From: a virus | Length of the DNA: 34,031 bases | Virus record (IMG/VR): IMGVR_UViG_3300032236_000448 | Coordinates: 1-34,031 of that record | Direction: 5' to 3' (one strand) | Shown: piece by piece, positions 17,009-22,056 of the stretch | Layout of the letters: each line of letters opens with the position of its first letter | Numbering within the stretch: position 1 is the stretch's first letter | Made by a program: the position numbers and the translations under genes | The notes under the pieces: generated by a model | The model's input: the letters and a program-made list of their open reading frames with translations, nothing else | What the model was told of the DNA's origin: nothing | Database searches by the model: none

Positions 17009-17225
17009 CACGCACCGCCTTCAGAAACTCATGGTCGGCTTGTTGCCACTCATGGAACGCAGCCAAACCCGAACCTGTGAAGGCTCCCCAGAACGCGAGT
17101 TTGCTGGCGATCTCACGCCACCTGTCACGCTCGGCGGTCATGGCCTGCAACTGCTCCCAATAACTGGGGACACCCGTCACGGTGTGCATTTGCTCAATAC
17201 GGCGGTGATATTCCTCAATGTCCAT
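17001..17225 (-). CDS. Small helical protein after terminase small subunit
   Basis: A 74-aa protein starting at the ATG at 17225 (MDIEEYHRRIEQMHT). It contains YWEQLQAMTAERDRWREIA, a helical pattern resembling the C-terminal helix of the neighbouring DIVTRLR proteins, and may be a distant relative. It begins 10 nt after the terminase small subunit stop. A longer reading upstream lies entirely inside the terminase gene and is unlikely. The function is unknown. Confidence 0.65.
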   Translation of the reverse strand: MDIEEYHRRIEQMHTVTGVPSYWEQLQAMTAERDRWREIASKLAFWGAFTGSGLAAFHEWQQADHEFLKAVRGE

Positions 17226-17235
17226 AACCACCACT

Positions 17236-17673
17236 TTACTTCGGGGTTGAGTCATTCTCCGCCAACAAAGCCACCAAACGCTGCATCTCCGCATCAATAG
17301 AGTTCGTGTCCGTGACATCCACCTTCACTTCAGACCTCACCGGGGCGTCAAGACCGAGATACTTTGCGCGGCGATCCAGAATCTTCAGGGCGGTATGAAT
17401 CGCTTGTGTGTCGCCTTGCATGACTTTCCCCCAGATCGCGGTTTGCATCTTGTCGAGCCTGTCTAGTTCCAGCTCACGAATCTCCTCTGTCCCTGCCTCC
17501 ACCAAGGTTCGTTTCATGGCTCGCTGATACGCACGATAAGCGGATGTGTGATCTGTGTAGCCGACCGTGCGAGAGATGTCGTCCCATGTGGCACCTGCAC
17601 GGCGTAGTTCTACGACGCGGCGTTCTTTGTCAATGAGTTCGGGTGTGGGTGATTTCGTCATGGTGTGATTCAC
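17236..17673 (-). CDS. Terminase small subunit
   Basis: A 145-aa protein with an N-terminal helix-turn-helix (about residues 15-50: ELRRAGATWDDISRTVGYTD followed by SAYRAYQRAMKR), then a long helical region (ELELDRLDKMQTAIWGKVMQGD) and ALKILDRRAKYLGLDAP, a hallmark of small terminase subunits in actinophages. It recognises the packaging site and regulates the large subunit. The start may be the GTG at 17673 or the ATG at 17661; neither has a clear ribosome site. Directly downstream of the ParB-like gene. Confidence 0.85.
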   Translation of the reverse strand: MNHTMTKSPTPELIDKERRVVELRRAGATWDDISRTVGYTDHTSAYRAYQRAMKRTLVEAGTEEIRELELDRLDKMQTAIWGKVMQGDTQAIHTALKILDRRAKYLGLDAPVRSEVKVDVTDTNSIDAEMQRLVALLAENDSTPK

Positions 17674-17674
17674 A

Positions 17675-18190
17675 TTAGATGGGTTTGTGGCCTTGTGGGG
17701 TTTGTGTCCATTCGAATCCGCAGTCTGGGCATCGGAAAACCTTTTCTTGGGGGTTGTCGGGTTCTGGGATTTCGGGTTCGAGTTTGATGGGGTCTAGTTC
17801 GAGGCTGAGGAGAAGGTTGTCTAGGTCTTCGGGTGTGTATCCGGTGCCGGCGAGTTCTTGTTCTGTTTTCATTAGGTTGATGAGGATGGTGGCGAGGTCG
17901 GGTTCGTTGTAGGTGGCTTCGTCGTTGGCGCGGTTGTCGACTAGGAGGATGCGTAGGGCTTCTTCATTGTCGCAGTCGATCCATGTGACTTCGATGGTGT
18001 CCCATTTGAGTGCTTTGGCGGCTTTCCATGTGTGGTTGCCGGCGAGGATGTGGCGTGTGGAGGTTTGAGCGACGATGGGGCGGTACTGTCCGTGCGCTTT
18101 CAAGGATTCGGCGATGAGGCCGATGTCGCCTTGTCTCACGTTTTCGGGGTGTGGGGTGAGGGTGCCGAGTTTGACGGTTTCGGTTTTCAT
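17675..18190 (-). CDS. ParB-like nuclease-domain protein with C-terminal zinc motif
   Basis: A 171-aa protein with an N-terminal ParB/Srx-fold domain: LTPHPENVRQGD (11-22), GQYRPIVAQ, HILAGNHTWKAAKAL with the GNHT box at 51-54, then DNRANDEATYNEPDL. A Glu/Pro-rich linker precedes a CPDC pair (Cys154, Cys157) near the end. Stand-alone proteins of this type are common next to phage terminase genes; the family binds CTP or DNA in ParB, but no ParA partner is present here, so plasmid-like partition is unlikely. A packaging-site or regulatory role is possible. No ribosome site is visible before the ATG; the 130 nt upstream is structured. Confidence 0.8.
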   Translation of the reverse strand: MKTETVKLGTLTPHPENVRQGDIGLIAESLKAHGQYRPIVAQTSTRHILAGNHTWKAAKALKWDTIEVTWIDCDNEEALRILLVDNRANDEATYNEPDLATILINLMKTEQELAGTGYTPEDLDNLLLSLELDPIKLEPEIPEPDNPQEKVFRCPDCGFEWTQTPQGHKPI

Positions 18191-18228
18191 CTAGTCAACG
18201 GTAGTTGTGGCTTGTTATTGTGTGCAGG

Positions 18229-18273
18229 TCGTTGATTGCGTGTTCCATACCCGGTGACGGGTGCAGTCAACGA
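18229..18273 (+). ncRNA. Candidate structured RNA (stem-loop) on the plus strand
   Basis: TCGTTGATTG (18229-18238) pairs with CAGTCAACGA (18264-18273) over 10 positions. The only non-Watson-Crick pair is a U-G wobble that forms in plus-strand RNA but would be a C-A mismatch on the minus strand. Inside lies a second small stem ACCCG-GTGA-CGGGT with a GNRA-type loop (18249-18262). It is followed 6 nt later by a plus-strand intrinsic terminator. No convincing plus-strand promoter was seen upstream, so this is a candidate small RNA or a packaging-related structure. Confidence 0.4.
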
Positions 18274-18279
18274 TGTTGA

Positions 18280-18324
18280 GTCCCTCGACGGTTTTCCCCC
18301 CTTGCCGTCGGGGGACTTTTTATT
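18280..18324 (+). terminator. Plus-strand intrinsic terminator
   Basis: GTCCCTCGACGG (18280-18291) pairs with CCGTCGGGGGAC (18305-18316), 12 pairs with one U-G wobble, a 13-nt loop, and is followed directly by TTTTTATT (18317-18324). The wobble and the T-tract both fit plus-strand RNA. On the minus strand the pair is C-A and no T-run follows. All protein genes are on the minus strand, so the terminator must serve an antisense or noncoding transcript, or block stray plus-strand transcription. It overlaps the 3' end of the minus-strand gene at 18320. Confidence 0.7.
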
Positions 18325-18511
18325 CTCCGATGCTGTACGCACCGTTTGGTTTCACGGTGACAAGGTTCGCGTCGAAATGTTTGATTTGCCCGGTGGTGAG
18401 AACCACAACCCAGCAGGTGTTGACCCATGCTCCGTAGTCGATGACGATGATGGCGAGTCCGTCTCCCAAAGGTGTGTTGACCTCGATGGGTTGACGGAGT
18501 TCGTGAATCAT
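18320..18511 (-). CDS. Small beta-rich (SH3-like) protein
   Basis: A 63-aa protein starting at an ATG that overlaps the Rpf-like stop as ATGA. The sequence is beta-rich (LAIIVIDYGAWVNTCWVVVL, then TGQIKHFDANLVTVKPNG) and resembles small SH3-like proteins common in aquatic phages. A start 24 codons upstream would lie within the Rpf gene and is not needed. It is the last gene before the structured intergenic region. The function is unknown. Confidence 0.75.
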   Translation of the reverse strand: MIHELRQPIEVNTPLGDGLAIIVIDYGAWVNTCWVVVLTTGQIKHFDANLVTVKPNGAYSIGE

Positions 18512-18948
18512 GGTTTCTTTCGTCGATGGTTTCGTAACCAGTTCTGTGGGTGCAGCGACTGGTGAGCGCGGATGCAGCCCCACCCGAAGAACCCAGCGGC
18601 TGGACGGAAGAACGGTTTGTTGTTCAGCTTGTCGTCCAAGGTGAGGTAGACGTGTTTGGTTTGGTATCCGGCGACGCTAATGCGGTAGGCGACTTCGAGT
18701 TGTTCTTCTTTGGTGGCACCTTTAGGGGTGCGTGAAAACTCGCGTCCGCCGTAGTTCTCCCACGACGTTTGTGCGATACCGAGTCCGCCGGCGTATGCGC
18801 CACCATCGATCCAGTTCCCATGCGTCTCGCAGTAGGCGACATCGTCCCAGTAGGCGACCGGCATACGGTGGGGGAGGCCGTTTGCGCTCACCTTCCCACT
18901 TTGGGCGAGTAGTAAACCCATCGTGAGAAGCAGCGCGCGAACCTTCAG
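18508..18948 (-). CDS. Secreted Rpf-like (resuscitation-promoting factor) muralytic protein, CTG start
   Basis: A 146-aa protein with a signal peptide (KVRALLLTMGLLLAQSGKVSA, cleavage near residue 22) and an Rpf-type transglycosylase-like domain at about residues 33-95. It shows WDDVAYCETHGNW with catalytic-type Glu41, then AGGLGIAQTSWENYGG and KEEQLEVAYRI. Rpf enzymes cut peptidoglycan glycan strands and wake dormant actinobacteria. The start is a CTG at 18948: AGGAGG lies 7 nt upstream and CTGA overlaps the upstream stop just like the ATGA/GTGA junctions elsewhere. The only upstream alternative is a GTG at 18987 without a ribosome site. It is far from the lysis genes and lacks a binding domain, so it is not the main endolysin. 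Confidence 0.82.
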   Translation of the reverse strand: MKVRALLLTMGLLLAQSGKVSANGLPHRMPVAYWDDVAYCETHGNWIDGGAYAGGLGIAQTSWENYGGREFSRTPKGATKEEQLEVAYRISVAGYQTKHVYLTLDDKLNNKPFFRPAAGFFGWGCIRAHQSLHPQNWLRNHRRKKP

Positions 18949-19181
18949 TCTTTTGCCTCCTGATCGGCGGATAAGGCATAGGCGCACGGTATGAGTAGTG
19001 CGCCCGGAGTGACTCCGAAGAGTTCCTCTAGGTGAACCAAGTTAGGCATGGTTGGGGTGGCTCGTCCACTTTCCCAGAGGTAGACGGCTGTTTGGCTTAC
19101 GTTGAGGGCGTTTGCGATTTTGCGTTGGGTGAGGCCGAGCCGTTGACGGTTCTCTTTGAAGAGGTTGGCGAAGGTTTCCAT
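18945..19181 (-). CDS. Cro/CI-type (XRE) helix-turn-helix regulator
   Basis: A 78-aa protein consisting almost wholly of an XRE helix-turn-helix: FKENRQRLGLTQRKIANALN, VSQTAVYLWESGRATP, NLVHLEELFGVTPGALL. It lacks the C-terminal peptidase or oligomerisation domain of CI repressors, so it is Cro-like in size. It is in the P2 operon and could bind the shared inverted repeat at P1 and P2. That link is an inference. The ATG has only a weak purine run upstream. Its stop overlaps the CTG start of the Rpf-like gene. Confidence 0.88.
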   Translation of the reverse strand: METFANLFKENRQRLGLTQRKIANALNVSQTAVYLWESGRATPTMPNLVHLEELFGVTPGALLIPCAYALSADQEAKD

Positions 19182-19191
19182 CTGGGGTCTT

Positions 19192-19377
19192 TCAGTCGGT
19201 GAGGGTGAAGTTTCGGGCGTCGCGGTAGGCGGCGAGGGTGGTGGTGATTGCTTCGTCGGTGCGTGGGTCTAGTTCTCGGGTGATGTAGTCACGCATGAGC
19301 ATTTGGAGGCAGAACGCGAGTTGGTCTGCGAGTTCGTGTTCGGCGGCGAGTTGTTTCCGTATTACGTCAATATCCAT
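19192..19377 (-). CDS. Small helical protein
   Basis: A 61-aa acidic helical protein (DVIRKQLAAEHELADQLAFC, then MLMRDYITRELDPRTDEA). The ATG at 19377 is supported by AAAGAGGT just upstream; a longer reading further upstream has no such site. It lies between a 93-aa protein and the XRE regulator in the P2 operon. The family is not recognised. Confidence 0.7.
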   Translation of the reverse strand: MDIDVIRKQLAAEHELADQLAFCLQMLMRDYITRELDPRTDEAITTTLAAYRDARNFTLTD

Positions 19378-19417
19378 AAGTACCTCTTTCGGTACTGTGG
19401 ATTGTAGTTGGGGGTTG

Positions 19418-19699
19418 CTATGAACGGTTCTTTTCTTCGTACTCGGCGAGAATCTCCCGGCGAAGCCTCTGGTCATACGCGGGATGGGTGCAGTAGCGCA
19501 GGTTCCACGCCAGTTTTTGTGCCAACACTTTCCAGCTCAAAGAATCATTAGTGAAGCCAGCAACATGAGCGACGTGGCTCCGATCACTATTTTCCGCACT
19601 TGTGGTTGTGTTGTTGGCGAGATCAACGCGCTCACCGTTAGCAGCAACGAGCCGAACGTGAGATATAACTTTGCTGCCAGAATCATTTGATGTCCCCAT
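19418..19699 (-). CDS. Hypothetical protein
   Basis: A 93-aa protein. The N-terminal half is Ser/Thr/Asn/Asp-rich and probably flexible. The C-terminal half (SLSWKVLAQKLAWNLRYCTH, then DQRLRREILAEYEEK) is helical and basic-acidic mixed. AAAGGA lies about 10 nt upstream of the ATG at 19699, inside the end of the preceding zinc-motif gene. No family was recognised. Confidence 0.65.
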   Translation of the reverse strand: MGTSNDSGSKVISHVRLVAANGERVDLANNTTTSAENSDRSHVAHVAGFTNDSLSWKVLAQKLAWNLRYCTHPAYDQRLRREILAEYEEKNRS

Positions 19700-19865
19700 C
19701 TTTTACGAATCCTTTTCCGTTACAGGTGTGGCAACGATGGTAGTAGTCGTCGTACTCGGAAAGGTTCCCGGTGCCGCCACAGTCGTCGCAGGTGTCGAAG
19801 TCAGAACTCGTCGTAGGCGTTCTCGATGAACCATTCGGGTGTTTTGAGTCGGATGATGAGTTCAT
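19683..19865 (-). CDS. DnaJ-type zinc-finger mini-protein (start uncertain)
   Basis: The C-terminal part carries two CxxCxGxG-like pairs: CDDCGGTG and CHTCNGKG, separated by an acidic Tyr-rich stretch, as in half of a DnaJ zinc centre. The frame overlaps the end of the 65-aa gene by about 65 nt. No start codon occurs between the upstream stop and the zinc motif, so translation must begin within the upstream gene; I give the ATG at 19865 (60 aa), with an alternative at 19916. Neither has a good ribosome site. Small zinc proteins of this type are frequent in actinophages. Confidence 0.55.
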   Translation of the reverse strand: MNSSSDSKHPNGSSRTPTTSSDFDTCDDCGGTGNLSEYDDYYHRCHTCNGKGFVKDGDIK

Positions 19866-19998
19866 GCATATAACGATACTCAATGAGGTGTGGTAGTACC
19901 CGGACGACTTGGACACGGTTGGAGTGGCCTGTTGGGGTGTTGGGGTGCCAGATGTGGTAGGTGTCCCCCATTTTGATGTTTTGCCAGTCGGTAATCAT
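19801..19998 (-). CDS. Small hypothetical protein
   Basis: A 65-aa beta-rich protein (KMGDTYHIWHPNTPTGHSNR, then VQVVRVLPHLIEYRYMHEL) ending in IENAYDEF. Its ATG at 19998 overlaps the upstream stop as ATGA. It lies third in the P2 operon. No family was recognised. Confidence 0.7.
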   Translation of the reverse strand: MITDWQNIKMGDTYHIWHPNTPTGHSNRVQVVRVLPHLIEYRYMHELIIRLKTPEWFIENAYDEF

Positions 19999-20318
19999 TG
20001 TTCCTCAATTTTGTAGGTTCCACGCTTCACAAAGGTGAACAGGTGTGTGTGGGCTTTCAGAAAGTTTTTCGCGGTTGGTTGGGAGACCTGCATCATTTGA
20101 GCTACGAGGCTGGTCGTGATGGTTTCGCCACGATGCTGGTGTGCCCATGCGAGCATTGAGCGTTCGCGCATGTTTTTGTTGTTGACCGGTGCTGTGGCTA
20201 ACAGTTCGGTGAGGGTTGCTGCTGGGAGTTGACGGACGACGCGCATCGGGACATACGCCACCCAGTAGGGGCGTCCGTGATCTTCGATGGCTTGCCTGAC
20301 TTGATCTACTGCGTTCAT
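19995..20318 (-). CDS. Helix-turn-helix protein
   Basis: A 107-aa protein. The C-terminal half contains GETITTSLVAQMMQVSQPTA and KNFLKAHTHLFTFVKRGTYK, which reads as a winged helix-turn-helix with a wing near the end. The N-terminal part (VDQVRQAIEDHGRPYWVAY) is helical. Its ATG touches the upstream stop. As the second gene after P2 it is a likely early regulator; its DNA target is unknown. Confidence 0.72.
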   Translation of the reverse strand: MNAVDQVRQAIEDHGRPYWVAYVPMRVVRQLPAATLTELLATAPVNNKNMRERSMLAWAHQHRGETITTSLVAQMMQVSQPTAKNFLKAHTHLFTFVKRGTYKIEEQ

Positions 20319-20599
20319 CAGCTGCGCTCCAGTTTGTACAAGGCGCGTTCGTCACGGGCTTGAGCCTCGCGGAACTTGCGCTCGCGGTCTGCCATGCGAG
20401 TCTTGATTACTTCACGCTTGGCGAGTTTGCGGAGGTACTTGGCGTGCTTGCGTACCTGTTGTGGTTCGCAGGTTGTGGTTGTGTCGTTGATCAGGACTGG
20501 TGCGCCGCAAGTTGGGCAGTAGTTCCAAAGTTTGCAGAAGTCGCTGGAGTCCATGCCTTCTGGTGTGCGGAGAATCGGGTGTGTGGTGCTTTGTGCCAT
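20318..20599 (-). CDS. Zinc-ribbon/coiled-coil protein, leaderless first gene after P2
   Basis: A 93-aa protein with CPTC (near residue 28) and a later Cys (TTTCEP), followed by a long basic helical tail rich in Lys, Arg and Glu (VRKHAKYLRKLAKREVIKTR). It looks like a small nucleic-acid-binding protein with an incomplete zinc ribbon. The ATG at 20599 is the predicted transcription start of promoter P2, so the mRNA should be leaderless. There is no Shine-Dalgarno. The function is unknown. Confidence 0.75.
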   Translation of the reverse strand: MAQSTTHPILRTPEGMDSSDFCKLWNYCPTCGAPVLINDTTTTCEPQQVRKHAKYLRKLAKREVIKTRMADRERKFREAQARDERALYKLERS

Positions 20600-20636
20600 G
20601 TCTTGAATATAACCCTCACTTGTATGGATTACAAGT
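20599..20636 (-). promoter_or_regulatory. Promoter P2, leaderless, with inverted-repeat operator
   Basis: On the minus strand the -10 is TATATT (20611-20606) and the -35 TTGTAA (20634-20629), with a 17-bp spacer. The expected start point, 7 nt after the -10, is the A of the ATG at 20599. A perfect inverted repeat ACTTGTA (20618-20624) / TACAAGT (20630-20636), spaced by 5 bp, covers the -35 and spacer and looks like an operator. The same design occurs at P1. Confidence 0.75.
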
Positions 20637-20679
20637 ATTTCTTTTCAGGGTTTCTAAGCCCCTCCACCAAACCACCGCA

Positions 20680-20709
20680 CCCAACACCCACAAACATCCC
20701 AAACCCCCC
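20680..20709 (-). other. G-rich tract with G-quadruplex pattern
   Basis: The minus strand (the mRNA sense of the upstream operon) has G-runs of 6, 3, 3 and 3 separated by loops of 3, 8 and 4 nt, followed by more GG runs up to 20659. This fits a G-quadruplex consensus with one long loop. It lies between the stop of the helicase-loader-like gene and promoter P2, where a transcription terminator would be expected but no normal hairpin with T-tract was seen. Confidence 0.4.
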
Positions 20710-20731
20710 TCAGAAGCCCACACAGCGCGTC

Positions 20732-21070
20732 TCACGGCATCCTGAACCTGTCCGCAATAGCACGAAGCGCGGCACGGTTCTCATCCGACAACGACCTCGG
20801 AGCCTCCCCCAAAGCCTTCAAACGCTTCGCAGTTTCCTCGGCCTCCGCCCGGAACTTGCGCTCCACCTTCCAAGCCGACACCAAATCAGCTGGCATTATC
20901 ACTTCGACCGACAATCGATAATGAGCAACGAGCCTGTCCCGAGCAAAGTCCAACGGCATATCCCCATCCAGCAGAATCGACCATGCCTCCACCCGTGCAT
21001 CACTCAAACCGAGACGCGGATCCATTGCCTGCGCCACCGCCAACAACTTCGAAACCTCAGACCTGTTCAT
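20732..21070 (-). CDS. Helicase-loader-like replication protein
   Basis: A 112-aa helical protein. RSEVSKLLAVAQAMDPRLG, DARVEAWSILLDGDMPLDFA, DRLVAHY and VIMPADLVSAWK match the pattern of small phage replicative-helicase loader or inhibitor proteins (N-terminal MarR/GukH-like four-helix unit). It follows the initiator with an ATGA overlap, a gene pair like lambda O and P in arrangement though not in sequence. It would bring the host DnaB helicase to the initiator-bound origin. The functional call is inferred from pattern and pairing. Confidence 0.65.
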   Translation of the reverse strand: MNRSEVSKLLAVAQAMDPRLGLSDARVEAWSILLDGDMPLDFARDRLVAHYRLSVEVIMPADLVSAWKVERKFRAEAEETAKRLKALGEAPRSLSDENRAALRAIADRFRMP

Positions 21071-21972
21071 CGACCCAACTCCTTCAACGCATCCAACTGT
21101 TCCTGTTCCTCGTACCGTCGCACAATCTCCATCGCTTTCCTGTCCCTCATCTGGCTTCTCGTTTCTTCGGCATAGACGATGAATGTTTCATCCGCCCAGC
21201 GGCCTTGGTTCAACCATGTCGCCGGGTGCGGTATGAACTTCGCCTCACCCTTGCTCCACGCCTCAATAGCCCTGTCAAGCGTTCTCAGGACATCTTCGAG
21301 TGGTGGTCTGGTTTTCGCGGTTGACCTCCACGCTTTCCGTGCTGCTTCCTTCCCAACCTTTTTTGGGTATTTCACCCAGAAGTCGTTGAAGCCATCGGAC
21401 GTAGTTCGATGAAGAGTTTTATTACCTGTAGGTAGTACAAGAGATATGTCTTTGTCTACGTCTACGTCTACGTCTGTCTCTACGTCTACTCTTTGTCTAC
21501 TCTTGGATTCCACGCTGGAGTCCACAGCGGAATCCACGCTGGATTCCATCACGGATTCCACAGCGGAGTCCGTAGCGGATTCCACACAGAACGAACACGA
21601 CGAATCAACGAAATCACGCTTCTCATGCCAGCGGACATGGTTACGACGCAACGAAGCAATACGGGTGCGTTCCACCTCGTCAGCGTCAACCTGCCAATCA
21701 GACCAGCCACAAATCGTCACGGATCCATCGCACACATCCCAGAGGCCTGCGTCGACCAGCTCAGTCACCAACGACTCGAAATCCATAGACGCGAAATCGA
21801 AGACGGCACGTTTCACGGTGCCGAGGGACATTTCGCCGGTGTTGTCGTTCTTGGCGTGGGAAAGAACCCTGACCCACATCAACTCGGCAAGCGGCGACAA
21901 CTGCTCAATCTTTGCGTCCTCGTAATAGTCGACGCACAATTTCACCCACAGAGGTTTATTAGACTTGCTCAT
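21067..21972 (-). CDS. Replication initiator (replisome organiser) with repeat linker
   Basis: A 301-aa protein. Residues 1-110 form a winged-helix-type DNA-binding domain of phage replication proteins (LWVKLCVDYYEDAKIEQLS, MWVRVLSHAKND, GLWDVCDGSVTICGW). Residues 130-157 are seven four-residue VDSS/VESA-type repeats and 160-175 an Asp-Val repeat, an acidic hinge. The C-terminal domain has FWVKYPKKVGKEAARKAW and HPATWLNQGRWADE, typical of DnaD/replisome-organiser proteins. AAGGAG precedes the ATG. The DNA encoding the hinge contains seven 12-bp direct repeats and probably is the origin. It partners with the loader-like protein downstream. Confidence 0.85.
   Translation of the reverse strand: MSKSNKPLWVKLCVDYYEDAKIEQLSPLAELMWVRVLSHAKNDNTGEMSLGTVKRAVFDFASMDFESLVTELVDAGLWDVCDGSVTICGWSDWQVDADEVERTRIASLRRNHVRWHEKRDFVDSSCSFCVESATDSAVESVMESSVDSAVDSSVESKSRQRVDVETDVDVDVDKDISLVLPTGNKTLHRTTSDGFNDFWVKYPKKVGKEAARKAWRSTAKTRPPLEDVLRTLDRAIEAWSKGEAKFIPHPATWLNQGRWADETFIVYAEETRSQMRDRKAMEIVRRYEEQEQLDALKELGR
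21406..21453. other. AT-rich stretch next to the iterons
   Basis: These 48 bases contain only 17 G or C (35%), clearly below the roughly 55% of the surroundings, and lie on the downstream side of the repeats inside the initiator gene. In lambda-type origins an AT-rich unwinding region follows the iterons in the same way. The assignment is by analogy. Confidence 0.45.
21454..21500. repeat. GTCTAC hexamer repeats
   Basis: Five copies of GTCTAC (21454, 21460, 21466, 21484, 21495) with short variants between them. They encode the Val-Asp repeat in the hinge of the initiator. They separate the 12-bp iterons from the AT-rich stretch. Confidence 0.75.
21506..21589. repeat. Seven 12-bp iterons, probable replication origin
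   Basis: Seven uninterrupted 12-bp direct repeats start at 21506, 21518, 21530, 21542, 21554, 21566 and 21578. The core is GATTCCAC followed by GCTG or AGCG; the GA-TCC core is kept in all, with changes at the third base and in the last four. They lie in the middle of the initiator gene and encode its four-residue repeats. Lambda-like phages place their origin iterons in the same position in gene O, so this is the best origin candidate in the genome. Confidence 0.65.
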
Positions 21973-21994
21973 AGCGACTCCTTTTCAGTCGTTA

Positions 21995-22035
21995 GAGCCA
22001 TCGGCGTGCGTTTTCACTTCCGCACCCGGTGGCTC
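21995..22035 (-). promoter_or_regulatory. Hairpin in the leader of the initiator gene
   Basis: In the 84-nt gap before the initiator, GAGCCA/TGGCTC (6 bp) encloses GTGCG/CGCAC (5 bp) with a 10-nt loop and an asymmetric internal loop. It ends about 23 nt before the initiator ATG. It could attenuate transcription or control initiator translation. No T-tract follows. Confidence 0.4.
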
Positions 22036-22056
22036 GTTTATTTGTAGACCCGAACA

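Noticed and set aside
18202-18255. 17-codon minus-strand frame starting MEHAIND in the gap before the ParB-like gene
   Set aside because: No ribosome site, no coupling and it lies in the hairpin region; coordinates approximate. Better explained as structured noncoding DNA.
18229-18324. tRNA or known riboswitch
   Set aside because: The two stems do not form a cloverleaf with an anticodon arm or TTCG/TTC arm, and I recognise no riboswitch core.
18236-18565. Plus-strand open frame of 109 codons across the structured region
   Set aside because: It runs through the plus-strand terminator hairpin and antisense to two supported genes; no ribosome site was seen.
21454-21589. CRISPR-like repeat array
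   Set aside because: Repeats are 6 and 12 bp without spacers and are in phase with the initiator coding frame; iterons or coding repeats explain them.
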